This document shows positions 19,259-27,675 of a DNA stretch of 64,000 bases, piece by piece. The DNA lies in contig DACB01000007.1 of the NCBI GenBank assembly GCA_002494495.1, positions 156,501 through 220,500 on the forward strand, read 5' to 3'. The notes under the pieces were generated by a model that worked only from the letters and a program-made list of their open reading frames with translations, had not been told where the DNA came from and made no database searches. A program made the position numbers and the translations under genes. The stretch's first letter is position 1. Every line of letters starts with the position of its first letter. The DNA is from Methanobacterium sp. UBA294. GTDB taxonomy: Archaea > Methanobacteriota > Methanobacteria > Methanobacteriales > Methanobacteriaceae.

Positions 19259-20473
19259 ATGTTCCTATCAAAACTCATAAAAGTAGAACAGGCTCTTAAA
19301 ACCATGGGAGAGAATTTAAAAATTACAGATACAGAAGTAATTCCCCTAGAAGATGCCTATAAGAGAGTACTTGCAGCAGATATTATATCTCAACTTGATT
19401 CACCCCCATTTTCAAGGGCTGCCATGGATGGATATGCAGTAAAAGCCCAGGATACTTTCAACTCTTCTCCCAATAATCCCACCCATTTAACTGTGGTTGA
19501 TGAGATAGGTGCAGGTAAGATCTCCCATGCAGTTGTTAAAGAAGGTCATGCAGTTAAAATAGCCACTGGAGCCCCACTGCCCCATGGGGCTGATGCCGTG
19601 ATTATGAATGAGTATGTACATGAAGAAGGATATGAATTACAGGTTGAATCCTCTTTAACTCCAGGTGAAAATGTATCCTTCCAGGGGGAGGATATTAAAA
19701 AGGGCAAATTGATAATTAAAAGGGGTAAGCTATTGCAACCTCAGGATCTGGCTATCATTGCCTCGGGAGGATACAACGAAGTAAATGTTTACAGGAAACC
19801 CCGAATCGCAGTTCTAGTGACTGGGAGTGAATTGGTAATGCCCAGTCCAAATATTAAGGGAGCTGAAGTAGTTAATTCCAATCATTATACTTTAAAGGGA
19901 ATGGTGGAGAGTTCTCTGGCCGTTCCCACCCTCAATCATGTTGAAGACAATGCAAAGAAGGTTAAAAATGAGATAGAAAAGCTTCTTATTACACATGATG
20001 CCATCATAACCACCGGCGGTACAGCGATAAGTAAGGGAGATGTGGTGGTTGAAGTAGTAGAACAACTGGGGGAAGTCCTATTTCATGGTGTATCCATGAG
20101 ACCAGGTAAACCCTTCGCTTTTGGCATGGTTAATGGCAGTCCTGTTTTCATGCTGTCCGGATACCCGGTAGCAGCCATGGTCCAATACGATATCATGGTG
20201 AGAAAAAATATTGAGAAGATGCAGAACATCCATAAGCCCCCCTGTACTGTGAAGAAAACCGCAGCCCGTAAGATCCCTTCCACCCTGGGTAGAACGGATT
20301 ATGTCCGGGCCAGAACTGACGGGGATGAAGTTGTACCCCTAAATATTAAAGGTTCTACAATCATTCGTTCCATGGTAGATTCTAATTGTTATATCGTTAT
20401 AGAAGAAAACCTGGAAGGGGTTCTAGAAGGAGAAAAATGTGATGTACTCCTTTACGATATCCTGCGGGTTTAA
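19259..20473 (+). CDS. moeA: Molybdopterin molybdenumtransferase MoeA
   Basis: Inserts molybdate or tungstate into adenylylated molybdopterin, the last step of the cofactor needed by formylmethanofuran dehydrogenase and formate dehydrogenase. The 404-residue length is typical. Conserved segments: PPFSRAAMDGYAVKA near residue 57, IATGAPLPHGADAVI near 100, TGGTAISKGD near 246 and LSGYPVAAM near 299. AGAGGT precedes the ATG. Methanogens often carry two moeA paralogues, so this copy may be specific for W or Mo; that cannot be told here. Confidence 0.95.
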   Translation: MFLSKLIKVEQALKTMGENLKITDTEVIPLEDAYKRVLAADIISQLDSPPFSRAAMDGYAVKAQDTFNSSPNNPTHLTVVDEIGAGKISHAVVKEGHAVKIATGAPLPHGADAVIMNEYVHEEGYELQVESSLTPGENVSFQGEDIKKGKLIIKRGKLLQPQDLAIIASGGYNEVNVYRKPRIAVLVTGSELVMPSPNIKGAEVVNSNHYTLKGMVESSLAVPTLNHVEDNAKKVKNEIEKLLITHDAIITTGGTAISKGDVVVEVVEQLGEVLFHGVSMRPGKPFAFGMVNGSPVFMLSGYPVAAMVQYDIMVRKNIEKMQNIHKPPCTVKKTAARKIPSTLGRTDYVRARTDGDEVVPLNIKGSTIIRSMVDSNCYIVIEENLEGVLEGEKCDVLLYDILRV

Positions 20474-20578
20474 ATATCTGGAGATTATATATTTTTTAAA
20501 ATCAAATTGAACAATGTATAAGTGATTATTTTTATCATATTTAGAAATTATATTTGACTCTAACTGAAAGGTGATAAC

Positions 20579-21739
20579 TTGGCTAACGAAGCTTTATGGT
20601 ACTATGCTATTGGATTCATTATTTTATGGATAGTTGCTATTCTATTTAGAAAGCAGTTAAAAATAGATATTGAAGGTCCTTTCCTTTTAAGGCGAACGAC
20701 TAGATTAAGAGGATTAATTGATAGGATAGCCCAGAGTAATCCACGTTTTTGGAGGTATTTCTTAAATGTGGGCATACCTGTTTCGTTTTTTTTCATGGCT
20801 TTAATGGTGATTACGCTAGTCTACTCCTTAGGTACCTTATTAGAAGCCCCCCAGGTCCAGGTAGTTCTTCCTGGTGTTGATTTACCTGGGCAGGCCATAT
20901 ACGTCCCATTCTTATATGGGATAATTGGGCTCTTCACCGTGTTGGTGGTTCATGAATTTGGGCATGGAATTATTTCCAGGGTAGAAGGGATACGTATAAA
21001 ATCCATTGGACTTGCCCTGTTCGCAGTGATCCCTGGTGCCTTTGTTGAACCAGATGAAGAAGATACCAAAAAGGCCAGTAAGAAATCCAGGCTCAGACTT
21101 TATGCTGCAGGTTCTGTTTTCAACTTAACATTAGCGGCGATAGCCCTGATACTGTTAAATCTTATATCCCTATTTGTAATCGCGCCTGCTTTCCAGGTAG
21201 AGGGAATGGAAATCACCAGGGTTCTTCCTTCCAGCCCAGCAGAGGGCGTTTTAACTACGGGGATGGTAATTCAGAGTATCAATGGCATGAGTACAAGTGA
21301 CACAAATAATTATATTAAAGCTTTAAATAGCACCCATATAGGAGAGAAAGTTACATTTGTAACTAATAAGGGAGTTTATATAGTTAAAAGTGGCGTTCAT
21401 CCTAATAATAATACAAAATCGTACATTGGTATCGGAACCGAACCTAATCTTGTTTTAAAGAGTGGATATCCACCCTACTTTGAAACTTTAACTGATTGGC
21501 TTTTAAATCCGTTAGTTGATATACTCTACTGGATTTTCCTCTTAAACTTCGCCATTGGAACAATAAATCTACTTCCAGCCCGCCCATTAGATGGTGGACT
21601 GTTGTTATCTGAATTGCTGGATTATAAGTTGTCAACAAAAACAGTTAACAGTATAACTAATTTATTAAGTATCTTCCTCTGGACTATCCTGATAGTAAGT
21701 GTGGTGTATGGTACTGGAAGGGGAATAGCTTTGCTGTAA
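20579..21739 (+). CDS. Site-2 protease family membrane zinc metalloprotease (M50) with PDZ domain
   Basis: A 386-residue intramembrane protease. The zinc motif HEFGH is at residues 125-129 within a membrane helix, and the third ligand lies in ARPLDGG near residue 336. A PDZ-like domain spans roughly 205-290 (VLPSSPAEG, GMVIQSING). Several hydrophobic helices surround the catalytic site. Such proteases release membrane-bound regulators by cleavage. The start is TTG at 20579, preceded by GAAAGGTGAT; no ATG lies nearby. It follows moeA by about 100 bases but no functional tie is obvious. Confidence 0.9.
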   Translation: MANEALWYYAIGFIILWIVAILFRKQLKIDIEGPFLLRRTTRLRGLIDRIAQSNPRFWRYFLNVGIPVSFFFMALMVITLVYSLGTLLEAPQVQVVLPGVDLPGQAIYVPFLYGIIGLFTVLVVHEFGHGIISRVEGIRIKSIGLALFAVIPGAFVEPDEEDTKKASKKSRLRLYAAGSVFNLTLAAIALILLNLISLFVIAPAFQVEGMEITRVLPSSPAEGVLTTGMVIQSINGMSTSDTNNYIKALNSTHIGEKVTFVTNKGVYIVKSGVHPNNNTKSYIGIGTEPNLVLKSGYPPYFETLTDWLLNPLVDILYWIFLLNFAIGTINLLPARPLDGGLLLSELLDYKLSTKTVNSITNLLSIFLWTILIVSVVYGTGRGIALL

Positions 21740-21763
21740 GCAGTTAATACCAAGTAATGGTAA

Positions 21764-22237
21764 TTAATAAAGTTCAATAAATTCTATTTCCTCGAATTGT
21801 AAATCAGGATCCAGTTTTAAAGCTTTATCCATACATTTTAAGGCTTCATTGGATCTGTCAATTTTTTCTAAAATTAGTCCCTTGGTGTACCATATGATAG
21901 CATCTTCTGGATCAAGTTCCAGTGCAGTGTCAAGAAAGACCAGGGCATCTTTATATCTACCCAATATGGAAATAATCACTCCCAGATTGAGCCATGCACC
22001 TGCATATCCCGGATAAATATCCAGAACCATATCGTATTCTTTTATAGCTTCATAGGTTTTCCCTAATTCCCAAAATGTTATTGCCCGATTAAAACGAGTT
22101 CTATATGAATCTGGTTCTAATTCTAAAGCTTTATTAAAATATTTAAGAGCTCCTGAATATTCGCCATTATTTAAAAGTTTAACTCCCTTTTTATTCAGGT
22201 AATTTGTGTTGTTTTTAAAGATATCAAATATTCCCAT
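21764..22237 (-). CDS. TPR repeat protein
   Basis: A 157-residue protein made mainly of three to four tetratricopeptide repeats, recognisable by repeating ALKYFNKALELEPD, AIKEYDMVLDIYPG, ALVFLDTALELDPE and ALKCMDKALKLDPD units. The frame is open 43 codons further upstream, but that extension would run into the divergent flavoprotein gene and is not protein-like. The ATG at 22237 has AGGG about nine bases before it. TPRs mediate protein binding; the partner is unknown. Confidence 0.88.
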   Translation of the reverse strand: MGIFDIFKNNTNYLNKKGVKLLNNGEYSGALKYFNKALELEPDSYRTRFNRAITFWELGKTYEAIKEYDMVLDIYPGYAGAWLNLGVIISILGRYKDALVFLDTALELDPEDAIIWYTKGLILEKIDRSNEALKCMDKALKLDPDLQFEEIEFIELY

Positions 22238-22438
22238 TTTTTCAAACCCTGTGGATTCCTGGATAAAGTATTTATTACTTATACCATTAATAGTAATATT
22301 AATTGATGTATCTAAATATATAAATGTAACATAATGTTGTATATCAAAAAAGACAGAAATTATCAATTAATATTATTTAAAAAACGTATTCAACGAATAT
22401 CCAAAGCCAGTTTATGGGCAGTTCAGGAGAAAAAAAGA

Positions 22439-23791
22439 ATGAAAGTTGTAATAGTAGGGGGCGGAGCTGCTGGAATTTCCACCGCTTCAAACATTCGAAG
22501 AAATGATGATGATGCAGAAATAATCGTCATCACCATGGAGAAACATATAGCTTATTCACCCTGCGCAATACCTTATGTTTTAAGTGGGGATGTTGAACAC
22601 TTCGAAGATATTGTGATGCATCAGCCAGAGGACTATTTGGAGAAGAACATAAAGGTTATAACAAATTCAGAAGTCTTTGAAATTAAAAGTAATGAAAATA
22701 AATTAAAATATAGGATAAAAAATCAGCATATCGGTATAGAAAAAGAAATATCCTATGACTATCTTGTGATTGCTACTGGTGCCACTTCTTTCATTCCCCC
22801 TATCTCAGGAACTAAACTGGAAGGGGTGTTTAAAATTAGAACCCTTGAGGATGGCATGATAATTAAAGATTGGGCTGGAGAAAACCGTGTTGCAGTGGTT
22901 GTTGGTGCGGGCCTCATAGGCCTTGAAACAGCCTATGGACTTAAAAAAATGGGTTTAGAAGTCACAGTGACAGAAATGCTCCCACAACTAATTCCTAGAT
23001 CACTAGATTCGGATATGGCAAGGATAATCCAGGAGTATATTGAAAATGAAGGTATAAAAATCATTCTCGGTCACCCAATAGAAGAGATCACAGGGGAAAA
23101 ACGAGTTGAGAAAGCAATTATTGGCGATCAAGTTATTGACACTGATATGGTCATAATGGCAACTGGTATCCGGCCTCAGATTAAATTAGCTGAAATAGCA
23201 GGATGTAAAATAGGAAGATGGGCCATTCTGGTCAATGAAAAAATGCAGACATCGATCCCCAACATATATGCAGTAGGCGACTGTGTGGAAGTTTATGACG
23301 CCATTACTAAACAGAATACCCAGTCTCCACTGGGCACCACTGCAGTAAGGCAGGGCAAAATAGCTGCAAAAAACATCGTAGGAATAAAAGCAGAATTTAA
23401 AGCCGTACTAAATGCCATGGTCTCAAAAATAGGGGCAATGGAATTTGGTGCAGTGGGTTCTTCTAAAGCCAGTGCCATGCACAACGGGATAGAAGTTATA
23501 TCTGGTAAAAGCAGGGCCTTGACCAAGGCCCGTTATTATCCTGGGGCGAAAAGAATCGATGTGAAGATCATATCCACCCTTAAAGGCAGGATTATAGGTT
23601 GTCAGATAGTTGCTGAGGAAAGGGTTGCAGAGAGACTGGACACTATGTCCCTAGTAATTGCCCAGGAAGTTACTTGTTCAGAACTTGCAGAAATGGAATT
23701 TTCCTATGCTCCGCCCCTTTCCATGGTAATTGACCCCATCATTCTAGCTGCAGAAAATGCTTGTGAAAAATTGAATAAGTTAGGTAAGTAA
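22439..23791 (+). CDS. FAD-dependent NADH oxidase/CoA-disulfide reductase-like protein
   Basis: A 450-residue pyridine nucleotide-disulfide oxidoreductase. The protein starts with a FAD-binding VVIVGGGAAG motif, has a single redox-active cysteine at position 42 (SPCAIPY), a second Rossmann motif VVVGAGLIGLETA near residue 150 and the FAD motif IYAVGDCVE near 275. Cys42 is the hallmark of NADH oxidases and CoA-disulfide reductases, which remove O2 or disulfides. The open frame runs 35 codons further upstream, but AGGAG at 22425-22429 is nine bases before this ATG. An MsvR-like redox regulator gene follows, supporting an oxidative-stress role. Confidence 0.9.
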   Translation: MKVVIVGGGAAGISTASNIRRNDDDAEIIVITMEKHIAYSPCAIPYVLSGDVEHFEDIVMHQPEDYLEKNIKVITNSEVFEIKSNENKLKYRIKNQHIGIEKEISYDYLVIATGATSFIPPISGTKLEGVFKIRTLEDGMIIKDWAGENRVAVVVGAGLIGLETAYGLKKMGLEVTVTEMLPQLIPRSLDSDMARIIQEYIENEGIKIILGHPIEEITGEKRVEKAIIGDQVIDTDMVIMATGIRPQIKLAEIAGCKIGRWAILVNEKMQTSIPNIYAVGDCVEVYDAITKQNTQSPLGTTAVRQGKIAAKNIVGIKAEFKAVLNAMVSKIGAMEFGAVGSSKASAMHNGIEVISGKSRALTKARYYPGAKRIDVKIISTLKGRIIGCQIVAEERVAERLDTMSLVIAQEVTCSELAEMEFSYAPPLSMVIDPIILAAENACEKLNKLGK

Positions 23792-23854
23792 ATGAGGATG
23801 TTTAATTTAAAAATAAAACAATTTGTAAATTAAAATATATTGTGAATAATAAAC

Positions 23855-24005
23855 GGTCAGAGTATGAGGAGAAAAAAGGAATAGTGGAGGGTGGTATCTC
23901 TCCTTATTTATGTCTGTACATGACCATGATAAACTGTAGGAGAAAGATGAAAAGTTAATTCCGGGGGTGGAAATACTTCTCTATCTTCTTAATTTCCCCC
24001 GTAAT
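23855..24005 (+). ncRNA. Candidate structured RNA upstream of the V4R regulator gene
   Basis: A patch richer in G and C than the surrounding intergenic DNA that can form two structures. First, GGTCA (23855-23859) pairs with TGACC (23921-23925), enclosing a hairpin AAGGA (23876-23880) with TCCTT (23901-23905). Second, CGGGGG (23962-23967) pairs with CCCCCG (23996-24001), extended on both sides. A TATA-like sequence (near 23833) is suitably placed to start a transcript near 23860. There is no ORF. The second stem could alternatively be a terminator of the upstream gene. Confidence 0.3.
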
Positions 24006-24008
24006 ATA

Positions 24009-24026
24009 GTTCGAGTAGATGCGTAC
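24009..24026. promoter_or_regulatory. MsvR-type operator candidate, copy 1
   Basis: GTTCGAGTAGATGCGTAC. It agrees with copy 2 (24066-24083) at 13 of 18 positions and shares the inverted-repeat layout TTCG...CG-AA/TA. It lies upstream of the TATA-like element of the V4R regulator gene. Confidence 0.5.
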
Positions 24027-24049
24027 TAATATTGTTAGTTAATATATCT

Positions 24050-24060
24050 CTTATATAAAT
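24050..24060 (+). promoter_or_regulatory. TATA box of the V4R regulator gene
   Basis: CTTATATAAAT lies between the two operator-like repeats. Initiation about 25 bases downstream would fall inside or just after operator copy 2, giving a leader of about 70 bases. Confidence 0.5.
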
Positions 24061-24065
24061 GTATG

Positions 24066-24083
24066 GTTCGATTAAATACGAAC
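24066..24083. promoter_or_regulatory. MsvR-type operator candidate, copy 2
   Basis: GTTCGATTAAATACGAAC, an inverted repeat with GTTCG and CGAAC arms. As I recall, the box described for MsvR of Methanothermobacter is of the type TTCG-N-TACGAA, which this site fits closely. It overlaps the expected transcription start of the regulator gene, which suggests autoregulation. Confidence 0.55.
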
Positions 24084-24151
24084 AGTTAAATAGTTGAAAG
24101 ACCATACCAATACATCATAAAATTTTAAAACCGGAATATAAGGACATTAAA

Positions 24152-24991
24152 ATGAATCGCGTCAAAAATAACAGAGACATATCCTCCATAGATGGGGAAA
24201 TAAAAATATTTGGAACAGAGAATGGAGTTAGTGTAATAGATAGTCCAATAAAGACTAAAATCTTATCATTTATAAAAAATGACGGATTAAACGGTTCTGA
24301 TATAGTTACATTGACAGGTAAATCCAAATCCACCATTTCTGCACACCTTAAAGATCTCATAAATGCTAACATAGTTGCTTATAAGCCAGACCCTGTAGAT
24401 GGGCGTAGAAAAATATTTTATATAAAATCACGTTATCTGGGGGGCCTTTCTCAGGATTCTGAATTAAAAACAGATGATTCCCATGAAATACCTAATGGTA
24501 TGGGTGTTGGACTGGAAGAAAGGAATAAGGAACTAGAAGAGCAAATAATGCAAATGTCCTTTGAAGAAGATCCCTATAAATTTTTTAAATATACATTAAG
24601 AACCATAAGAGTATCTCTTATGGAAGAAGGAATTAATATAGACCCCATATTATATAATGCAGGAATAAGGGTCGGACAAACATTTAACGAACAGTTACAG
24701 AATAATGTAACTAAAAATCTCCTGGAAAACCTATCGGAATTCTGGAAAAATAACAAATTGGGCCAGATATTTGTTGAAAACCTGCAACCCCTTACCATCA
24801 GAATATATGATTGTTTTGAATGTGTAAACATCCCTGTTATTGGAAGATCCGCATGTTCATTTGACTCGGGTATCCTGGATGCAATATTTTCAGCTCACTT
24901 CAAACAGGATATGGAATCAAATGAAATAAAATGTTACGCTAAGGGAGACGAATACTGTAGCTTTGTAATAACCAGATTAAAAGAAAATTAA
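24152..24991 (+). CDS. MsvR-like HTH-V4R domain transcriptional regulator
   Basis: A 279-residue regulator. An ArsR-type winged helix occupies about residues 30-90 (LTGKSKSTISAHLKDLINAN as the recognition region). The C-terminal V4R domain (about 150-279) ends with the typical CYAKGDEYCSF. A CFEC pair and further cysteines in V4R are candidate redox sensors. This architecture matches MsvR, a methanogen-specific redox regulator that controls oxidative-stress genes and itself. Two operator-like repeats at its own promoter and an NADH oxidase-like gene upstream on the same strand support that reading. Effector and regulon remain inferred. Confidence 0.8.
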   Translation: MNRVKNNRDISSIDGEIKIFGTENGVSVIDSPIKTKILSFIKNDGLNGSDIVTLTGKSKSTISAHLKDLINANIVAYKPDPVDGRRKIFYIKSRYLGGLSQDSELKTDDSHEIPNGMGVGLEERNKELEEQIMQMSFEEDPYKFFKYTLRTIRVSLMEEGINIDPILYNAGIRVGQTFNEQLQNNVTKNLLENLSEFWKNNKLGQIFVENLQPLTIRIYDCFECVNIPVIGRSACSFDSGILDAIFSAHFKQDMESNEIKCYAKGDEYCSFVITRLKEN

Positions 24992-24999
24992 TCTAATTC

Positions 25000-25698
25000 T
25001 TATTTTTCGTTTTTAAACTTCAAAATAGTGGTTGATAAGTATTTTTTATCCTTAATAAAACCATTGCTAATTATTTCATCCTCCAAACCACAGTTCTGCA
25101 CAGAAATAACATCTTTATCCCTTGAATCCTGATGAACTATTTTTTCCAGGGTATCACTGTGACGGGAGGTTTTCATCACCACGAAGGTGTCCCCATATTC
25201 CAATATACGTTCCAGTCTCTCATCTACTTTAGGCACGATAACAATTATCTCGTCCTTCTCACCTAGAGATATTCCAGCAGTTGCAGCGCAACCTGTAAAA
25301 GAGGTTATTCCCGGTACTATCTCCACCTCAAATCCCCTATCTTCTATTCTTTTACTTACATAGGAGAAGGTGCTGTAAATGGTGGGATCTCCCAGTGTAA
25401 CGAAAGCCATGTCCATCCCTTGCCTGAGTTTATCTGAGATGAGGACAGCTGCATTGTCCCAGTGTTCTCTTAAAAGAGTTTCATCTTCAATCATGGGGAA
25501 AAGGGGTTCTAATATCTCATAATTATCATCACGTTCATCGAGAAATCCCTGTACAATGGACAAAGCTAAGCTGGGCTTCGAATCCGCTGATCTTGGTGCA
25601 CATATCACATCAACATTTTTTAAAACATTTAAAGCCTTAATTGTTAAAAGCTCAGCATCTCCAGGACCAACACCAATTCCAATTAATTTTCCATTCAT
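25000..25698 (-). CDS. cbiL: Cobalt-factor II C20-methyltransferase
   Basis: SAM-dependent methylation at C20 of the corrin precursor in the anaerobic cobalamin pathway. The 232-residue protein has the tetrapyrrole methylase start GIGVGPGDAELLTIKA, followed by APRSADSKPSLAL, which points to CbiL/CobI among the methylases, and TLGDPTIYSTFSYV near residue 103. An upstream ATG exists at 25707, but AGTGA is better spaced for the ATG at 25698. It is convergent with the V4R regulator gene, with eight bases between stops. Other cobalamin genes lie at 51-58 kb. Confidence 0.9.
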   Translation of the reverse strand: MNGKLIGIGVGPGDAELLTIKALNVLKNVDVICAPRSADSKPSLALSIVQGFLDERDDNYEILEPLFPMIEDETLLREHWDNAAVLISDKLRQGMDMAFVTLGDPTIYSTFSYVSKRIEDRGFEVEIVPGITSFTGCAATAGISLGEKDEIIVIVPKVDERLERILEYGDTFVVMKTSRHSDTLEKIVHQDSRDKDVISVQNCGLEDEIISNGFIKDKKYLSTTILKFKNEK

Positions 25699-25817
25699 AA
25701 TAATCATTCACTAGGTATATAAATCTGATCTGACTGAAACAGTTAAATTTTCTTTACTTGAATGAAACTTATTAAAGTTTTATAGTATTTATACCAGCAT
25801 CTCAAATATTAAATCCC

Positions 25818-27554
25818 ATGGAAGACGGCTTTTTCTGTAAACAATGTGGCATGATCATGGCCAACTGTACGTGTAACAAAAATGGTGCCAAGCTAACAGA
25901 GGCTTCTGGAATACCCCAATCACGTAGAAATGAAATAAAAAGAGAATATTCCCACATCCCTGAGGATATTATTGAAAATTTTCCCTTTCCAGAGCCCAGA
26001 GCTGGGCAGCTGGAAATAATCAATAATATCAAAAACGCCATGGATGAAGGATTTCCCTACATCCTCCTGGAAGCTGGTACTGGTACTGGTAAATCCGCAA
26101 TTGCCACCACACTAGCCGGAATCTACCAATCGGCCTATATTTTAACCATGACCAAACAACTGCAATCACAGTACGGAGCTCAATTCGGATACCCTCTGGT
26201 GAAAGGTCGGGGAAATTTTTCCTGTAAAGAAACCTTGGACATTAATTGCGACACAGGCACCTGCCAGACTACCCCAAGCAATCAGAAATTTGTCTGTGAA
26301 TATGGTATAAGTAAATCATCCCTCGATGGAGGGAGGTTTGCATTTGAAGACGCCTTTGGCGCAAACATCTACTTCCGCTCTGATAACCACTGTCAGTACT
26401 GGGACCAGAAAGCAAAAGCAGTTAAAAGTCCAGTAACCTTGATGAATTATGATTACGCCCTATTAGAATTGAACTACGTTAAACACTTCGGCAAAAGACG
26501 GTTGATGGTTCTGGATGAAGCCCATAACATAGAAGACAAATTGATGCGCCGGATGGAAGTTAACTTATATAATAAAAGGCTTGAAAACGACATACAAAAA
26601 AGCATACCCCGAAGCATGATGTCCTATGAGGATCCCCAGGAATATATCTTATTTCTAGAGTCAATATATGAGTCATACCAGAAATTGGCCGTCCAAAAAA
26701 TGCCAAAAAACAAGGCCAATCGGATAAACCGTACCAAATTCCGGTTAAAGGAACTCCTGAACAATCTGGAGCAGACACCAGAAAACTGGGTGGTGGATAA
26801 AATCTCAGGGGGATTGGCATTCAAGCCATTAAAGGTGGACATGTACGCTGAAAATAGGTTGTTCCAGCATGCGGATACTTGCCTCTTTATGAGCGCCACC
26901 ATACTGGACATGGACTTATTCTGTAAGTGGCTGGGGATAAATCCAGAGGAAGCCTATAAAATAAGAATAAAAAGCACCTTCCCGGCATCCGCCAGACCGG
27001 TACATCTGAAGATAGTGGGAAACATGTCCAGAAGATCCATAAACAGGACGGCCCCGAAAACCATCCCTGTCCTGGAGAAGATCATCAACTACCACAGATA
27101 CGAGAAAGGTCTGATTCATACGCACAACTACAAATGCCAGAAATATATCCTTAACAAGATTAATAACAATCGGCTACTAGGTCATAACAGTAACAATAGA
27201 GAATATCAGCTAGGCAGGTTTGAGAAAAGCGATGAAAACTTGGTACTGGTAAGCCCTTCCATGGGCGAAGGGGTGGACCTGCCCTATGAAAAATGTCAGT
27301 TTCAAGTGATCTATAAAATACCCTTCCCCTTCCTGGGAGACCACCAGGTGAACCAGCGTCGTAAACAGGACCCTAAATGGTATGCCTATAAGACTGTAAT
27401 GACCCTCCTGCAGGCCTATGGCCGGGGGATGCGTGCAGAAGATGATTACTGTGAGACCTACATAATCGATGGTAACTTCCGCATGTTACTCCACAACCCC
27501 CTCTATAAGAACCTAGTTCCAGAGTTCTTCAAGGAAGCCATACAAAATGATTGA
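25818..27554 (+). CDS. XPD/DinG-like superfamily 2 DNA helicase
   Basis: A 578-residue helicase. Walker A (GTGTGKSAI) is near residues 86-94, DEAH at 233-236 and motif VI QAYGRGMR near residue 533. Cysteines at about 138-170 and 190 (NFSCKE, NCDTGTC, FVCEYG, NHCQYW) sit where XPD and DinG carry their 4Fe-4S cluster. An extra N-terminal CKQC plus CTC module (residues 8-19) looks like a small zinc ribbon. XPD-family enzymes unwind DNA 5' to 3' in repair. The start at 25818 has no strong ribosome-binding site. The giant helicase-nuclease gene follows 121 bases later on the same strand. Confidence 0.85.
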   Translation: MEDGFFCKQCGMIMANCTCNKNGAKLTEASGIPQSRRNEIKREYSHIPEDIIENFPFPEPRAGQLEIINNIKNAMDEGFPYILLEAGTGTGKSAIATTLAGIYQSAYILTMTKQLQSQYGAQFGYPLVKGRGNFSCKETLDINCDTGTCQTTPSNQKFVCEYGISKSSLDGGRFAFEDAFGANIYFRSDNHCQYWDQKAKAVKSPVTLMNYDYALLELNYVKHFGKRRLMVLDEAHNIEDKLMRRMEVNLYNKRLENDIQKSIPRSMMSYEDPQEYILFLESIYESYQKLAVQKMPKNKANRINRTKFRLKELLNNLEQTPENWVVDKISGGLAFKPLKVDMYAENRLFQHADTCLFMSATILDMDLFCKWLGINPEEAYKIRIKSTFPASARPVHLKIVGNMSRRSINRTAPKTIPVLEKIINYHRYEKGLIHTHNYKCQKYILNKINNNRLLGHNSNNREYQLGRFEKSDENLVLVSPSMGEGVDLPYEKCQFQVIYKIPFPFLGDHQVNQRRKQDPKWYAYKTVMTLLQAYGRGMRAEDDYCETYIIDGNFRMLLHNPLYKNLVPEFFKEAIQND

Positions 27555-27675
27555 GACTCCTTGTGATGGTATTAAGTTACCAATAGTTTTATTATAAAGT
27601 TCTGATAAACCGACATCCATTAATAAATCATAAATTTAGAATTTCCCGTCCAATTACAAATGAGAGGTATCCTGA

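Noticed and set aside
27555..27675. C/D box RNA between the two helicase genes
   Set aside because: GTGATGG and TCTGATA loosely resemble C and D boxes, but C' and D' boxes and a closing stem are missing.
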